From an uncultured Erysipelotrichaceae bacterium (lineage in GTDB: Bacteria > Bacillota_I > Bacilli_A > Erysipelotrichales > Erysipelotrichaceae): 5,597 bases of DNA. A program made the translations under genes and the position numbers. The stretch covers positions 1 through 5,597 of the forward strand of contig CADBPK010000062.1 in the NCBI GenBank assembly GCA_902796465.1, given 5' to 3'. How positions within the stretch are numbered: position 1 is the stretch's first letter; each line of letters begins with the position of its first letter. Under the pieces are notes generated by a model, which was not told the origin of the DNA, ran no database searches, and was given only the letters and a program-made list of their open reading frames with translations. Positions 4,736 to 5,597 of this stretch are shown here, one piece after another.

Positions 4736-5597
4736 TCAGAATTCTACATGCTTACCGGACCACGGATCGAATAAGTGGATCGCGTTCGGTACCAGTGTGA
4801 ACTTGACGGTAGAACCGATTTCAAGAGCTGAGTTGTCCTTGAGGTCGAGCGTCGGAACGATGATGATGCAGTCTCTGCCATAAGCATTGATGTGCAGATG
4901 TACAGAGGAACCCATCATTTCGCTGACTTCTACGATACCTTCGAGCATTGCGCCTTCTGCATGATCCAGAGTGATGTGCTCAGGTCTTGCACCGACAGTG
5001 ACGTTCATGTCTTCTACGCCCTTGGCTGCCAGTTTCTTCTGCTTGTCTTCGGACAGTTCGATCTCAGCACCTTCTACGCATACAACATACTTGCCGTTCT
5101 TCTTCTTCAGTTCTCCGCCGAACATGTTCATACGCGGCATTCCGATGAATCCTGCGACGAATGTGTTGACCGGGTCATTGAAGACTTCCTGCGGTGTACC
5201 GATCTGCTGGACTTCGCCGTCTTTCATGATGACGATTCTGTCGCCCAGTGTCATAGCTTCGGTCTGGTCATGTGTAACGTAGATAAATGTTGTGTTGATT
5301 CTCTGTCTCAGCTTGATGATCTCTGCTCTCATCTGGTTACGCAGCTTAGCGTCCAGGTTGGAGAGCGGCTCGTCCATCAGAAGAACCTTCGGCTCACGAA
5401 CGATTGCACGTCCGATAGCGACACGCTGTCTCTGACCGCCGGATAATGCTTTCGGCTTTCTGTCGAGATACTGGAAGATACCGAGGATCTCAGCAGCTTC
5501 GTTGACTCTCTCATCGATTTCAGCCTGCGGAACCTTTCTCAGCTTCAGCGGGAACTCGAGGTTCTGTCTGACTGTCATGTGCGGATACAGAGCATAG
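4736..5597 (-). CDS. ugpC: Sugar ABC transporter ATP-binding protein, MsmK/UgpC/MalK type (N-terminus outside window)
   Basis: This is the ATPase of a CUT1-type carbohydrate importer, which energises uptake at the inner face of the membrane. The frame stays open through the right edge: YALYPH precedes the internal Met at 5578, giving the post-Q-loop YALYPHMTV motif, so that Met is not the start. Roughly 85 residues, including Walker A and the Q-loop glutamine, are missing. Counting from that Met, LSGGQRQRVAIGRA (45-58) is the ABC signature, VLLMDEPLSNLDAKLR (65-80) holds Walker B with the catalytic Glu70 and the D-loop, and VTHDQTEAMTLGDR (101-114) carries the switch His103. Residues about 135-280 form the regulatory OB/TOBE region (MNVTVGARPEHITL, ending HLFDPWSGKHVEF). 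Codon choice is strongly skewed, for example nearly all Lys as AAG, as in highly expressed genes. One such ATPase often serves several sugar permeases; the substrate and the exact name (msmK or ugpC) cannot be decided here. Confidence 0.93.
   Translation of the reverse strand, partial: YALYPHMTVRQNLEFPLKLRKVPQAEIDERVNEAAEILGIFQYLDRKPKALSGGQRQRVAIGRAIVREPKVLLMDEPLSNLDAKLRNQMRAEIIKLRQRINTTFIYVTHDQTEAMTLGDRIVIMKDGEVQQIGTPQEVFNDPVNTFVAGFIGMPRMNMFGGELKKKNGKYVVCVEGAEIELSEDKQKKLAAKGVEDMNVTVGARPEHITLDHAEGAMLEGIVEVSEMMGSSVHLHINAYGRDCIIIVPTLDLKDNSALEIGSTVKFTLVPNAIHLFDPWSGKHVEF

Noticed and set aside
4892..5446. Plus-strand open frame opposite the ABC ATPase
   Set aside because: The minus strand encodes unmistakable ABC signature, Walker B and H-loop motifs here; the plus frame is a shadow.
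5576..5578. ATG as the start of a 280-residue ABC ATPase
   Set aside because: The frame continues upstream as YALYPH, the standard sequence just after the Q-loop, so this Met is internal and the gene is cut by the window edge, not truncated.

Overview
The window looks like an ordinary chromosomal segment from an anaerobic member of the Bacillota (Clostridia- or Erysipelotrichia-like). The reasons are strong AGGAGG-type ribosome binding sites, tight operons, Fe-S aldo/keto reductases, a compact-cysteine flavoprotein and a MsmK/UgpC-type sugar ABC ATPase, at roughly balanced base composition. Genus cannot be read from the sequence. I see no RNA genes, CRISPR, insertion sequence, phage or plasmid features.

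Layout. (1) Positions 1-1900, minus strand: a compact four-gene run. In transcription order it is a 73-residue helical protein of unknown function, an alpha/beta hydrolase with a cysteine in the nucleophile elbow, a predicted lipoprotein with a cyclophilin-like domain, and the first 44 codons of an aldo/keto reductase that leaves the window. Gaps are 15, 4 and 14 bases and no terminator is visible, so one transcript is likely. (2) Positions 1901-2032: a divergent control region with several inverted repeats, one fitting a LysR box. (3) Positions 2033-2914, plus strand: a LysR-type regulator. (4) Positions 2916-2967: two hairpin terminators side by side, one for each of the converging transcripts. 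(5) Positions 2969-4617, minus strand: a two-gene operon in which an iron-sulfur-flavoprotein-like reductase is translationally coupled (TAATG overlap) to a full-length aldo/keto reductase carrying two C-terminal Fe-S cysteine sets. Its promoter has the 19-base spacer and central dyad typical of MerR-family control. (6) Positions 4689-4726: a perfect-stem terminator. (7) Positions 4736-5597, minus strand: the C-terminal three quarters of a sugar-type ABC transporter ATPase, cut by the window end before its Walker A region.

How it may work together (inference): the left operon with its divergent LysR, and the flavoprotein/aldo-keto reductase pair, both look like small redox or carbonyl/electrophile-handling modules. 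Neither substrate can be named from sequence. The ABC ATPase is a separate unit, isolated by its own terminator. I did not find a clearly new multi-gene system. The observations most worth a second look are the MerR-type promoter, the ideal internal ribosome binding site inside the lipoprotein gene, the dyad-rich LysR control region and the small uncharacterised protein that leads the left operon.
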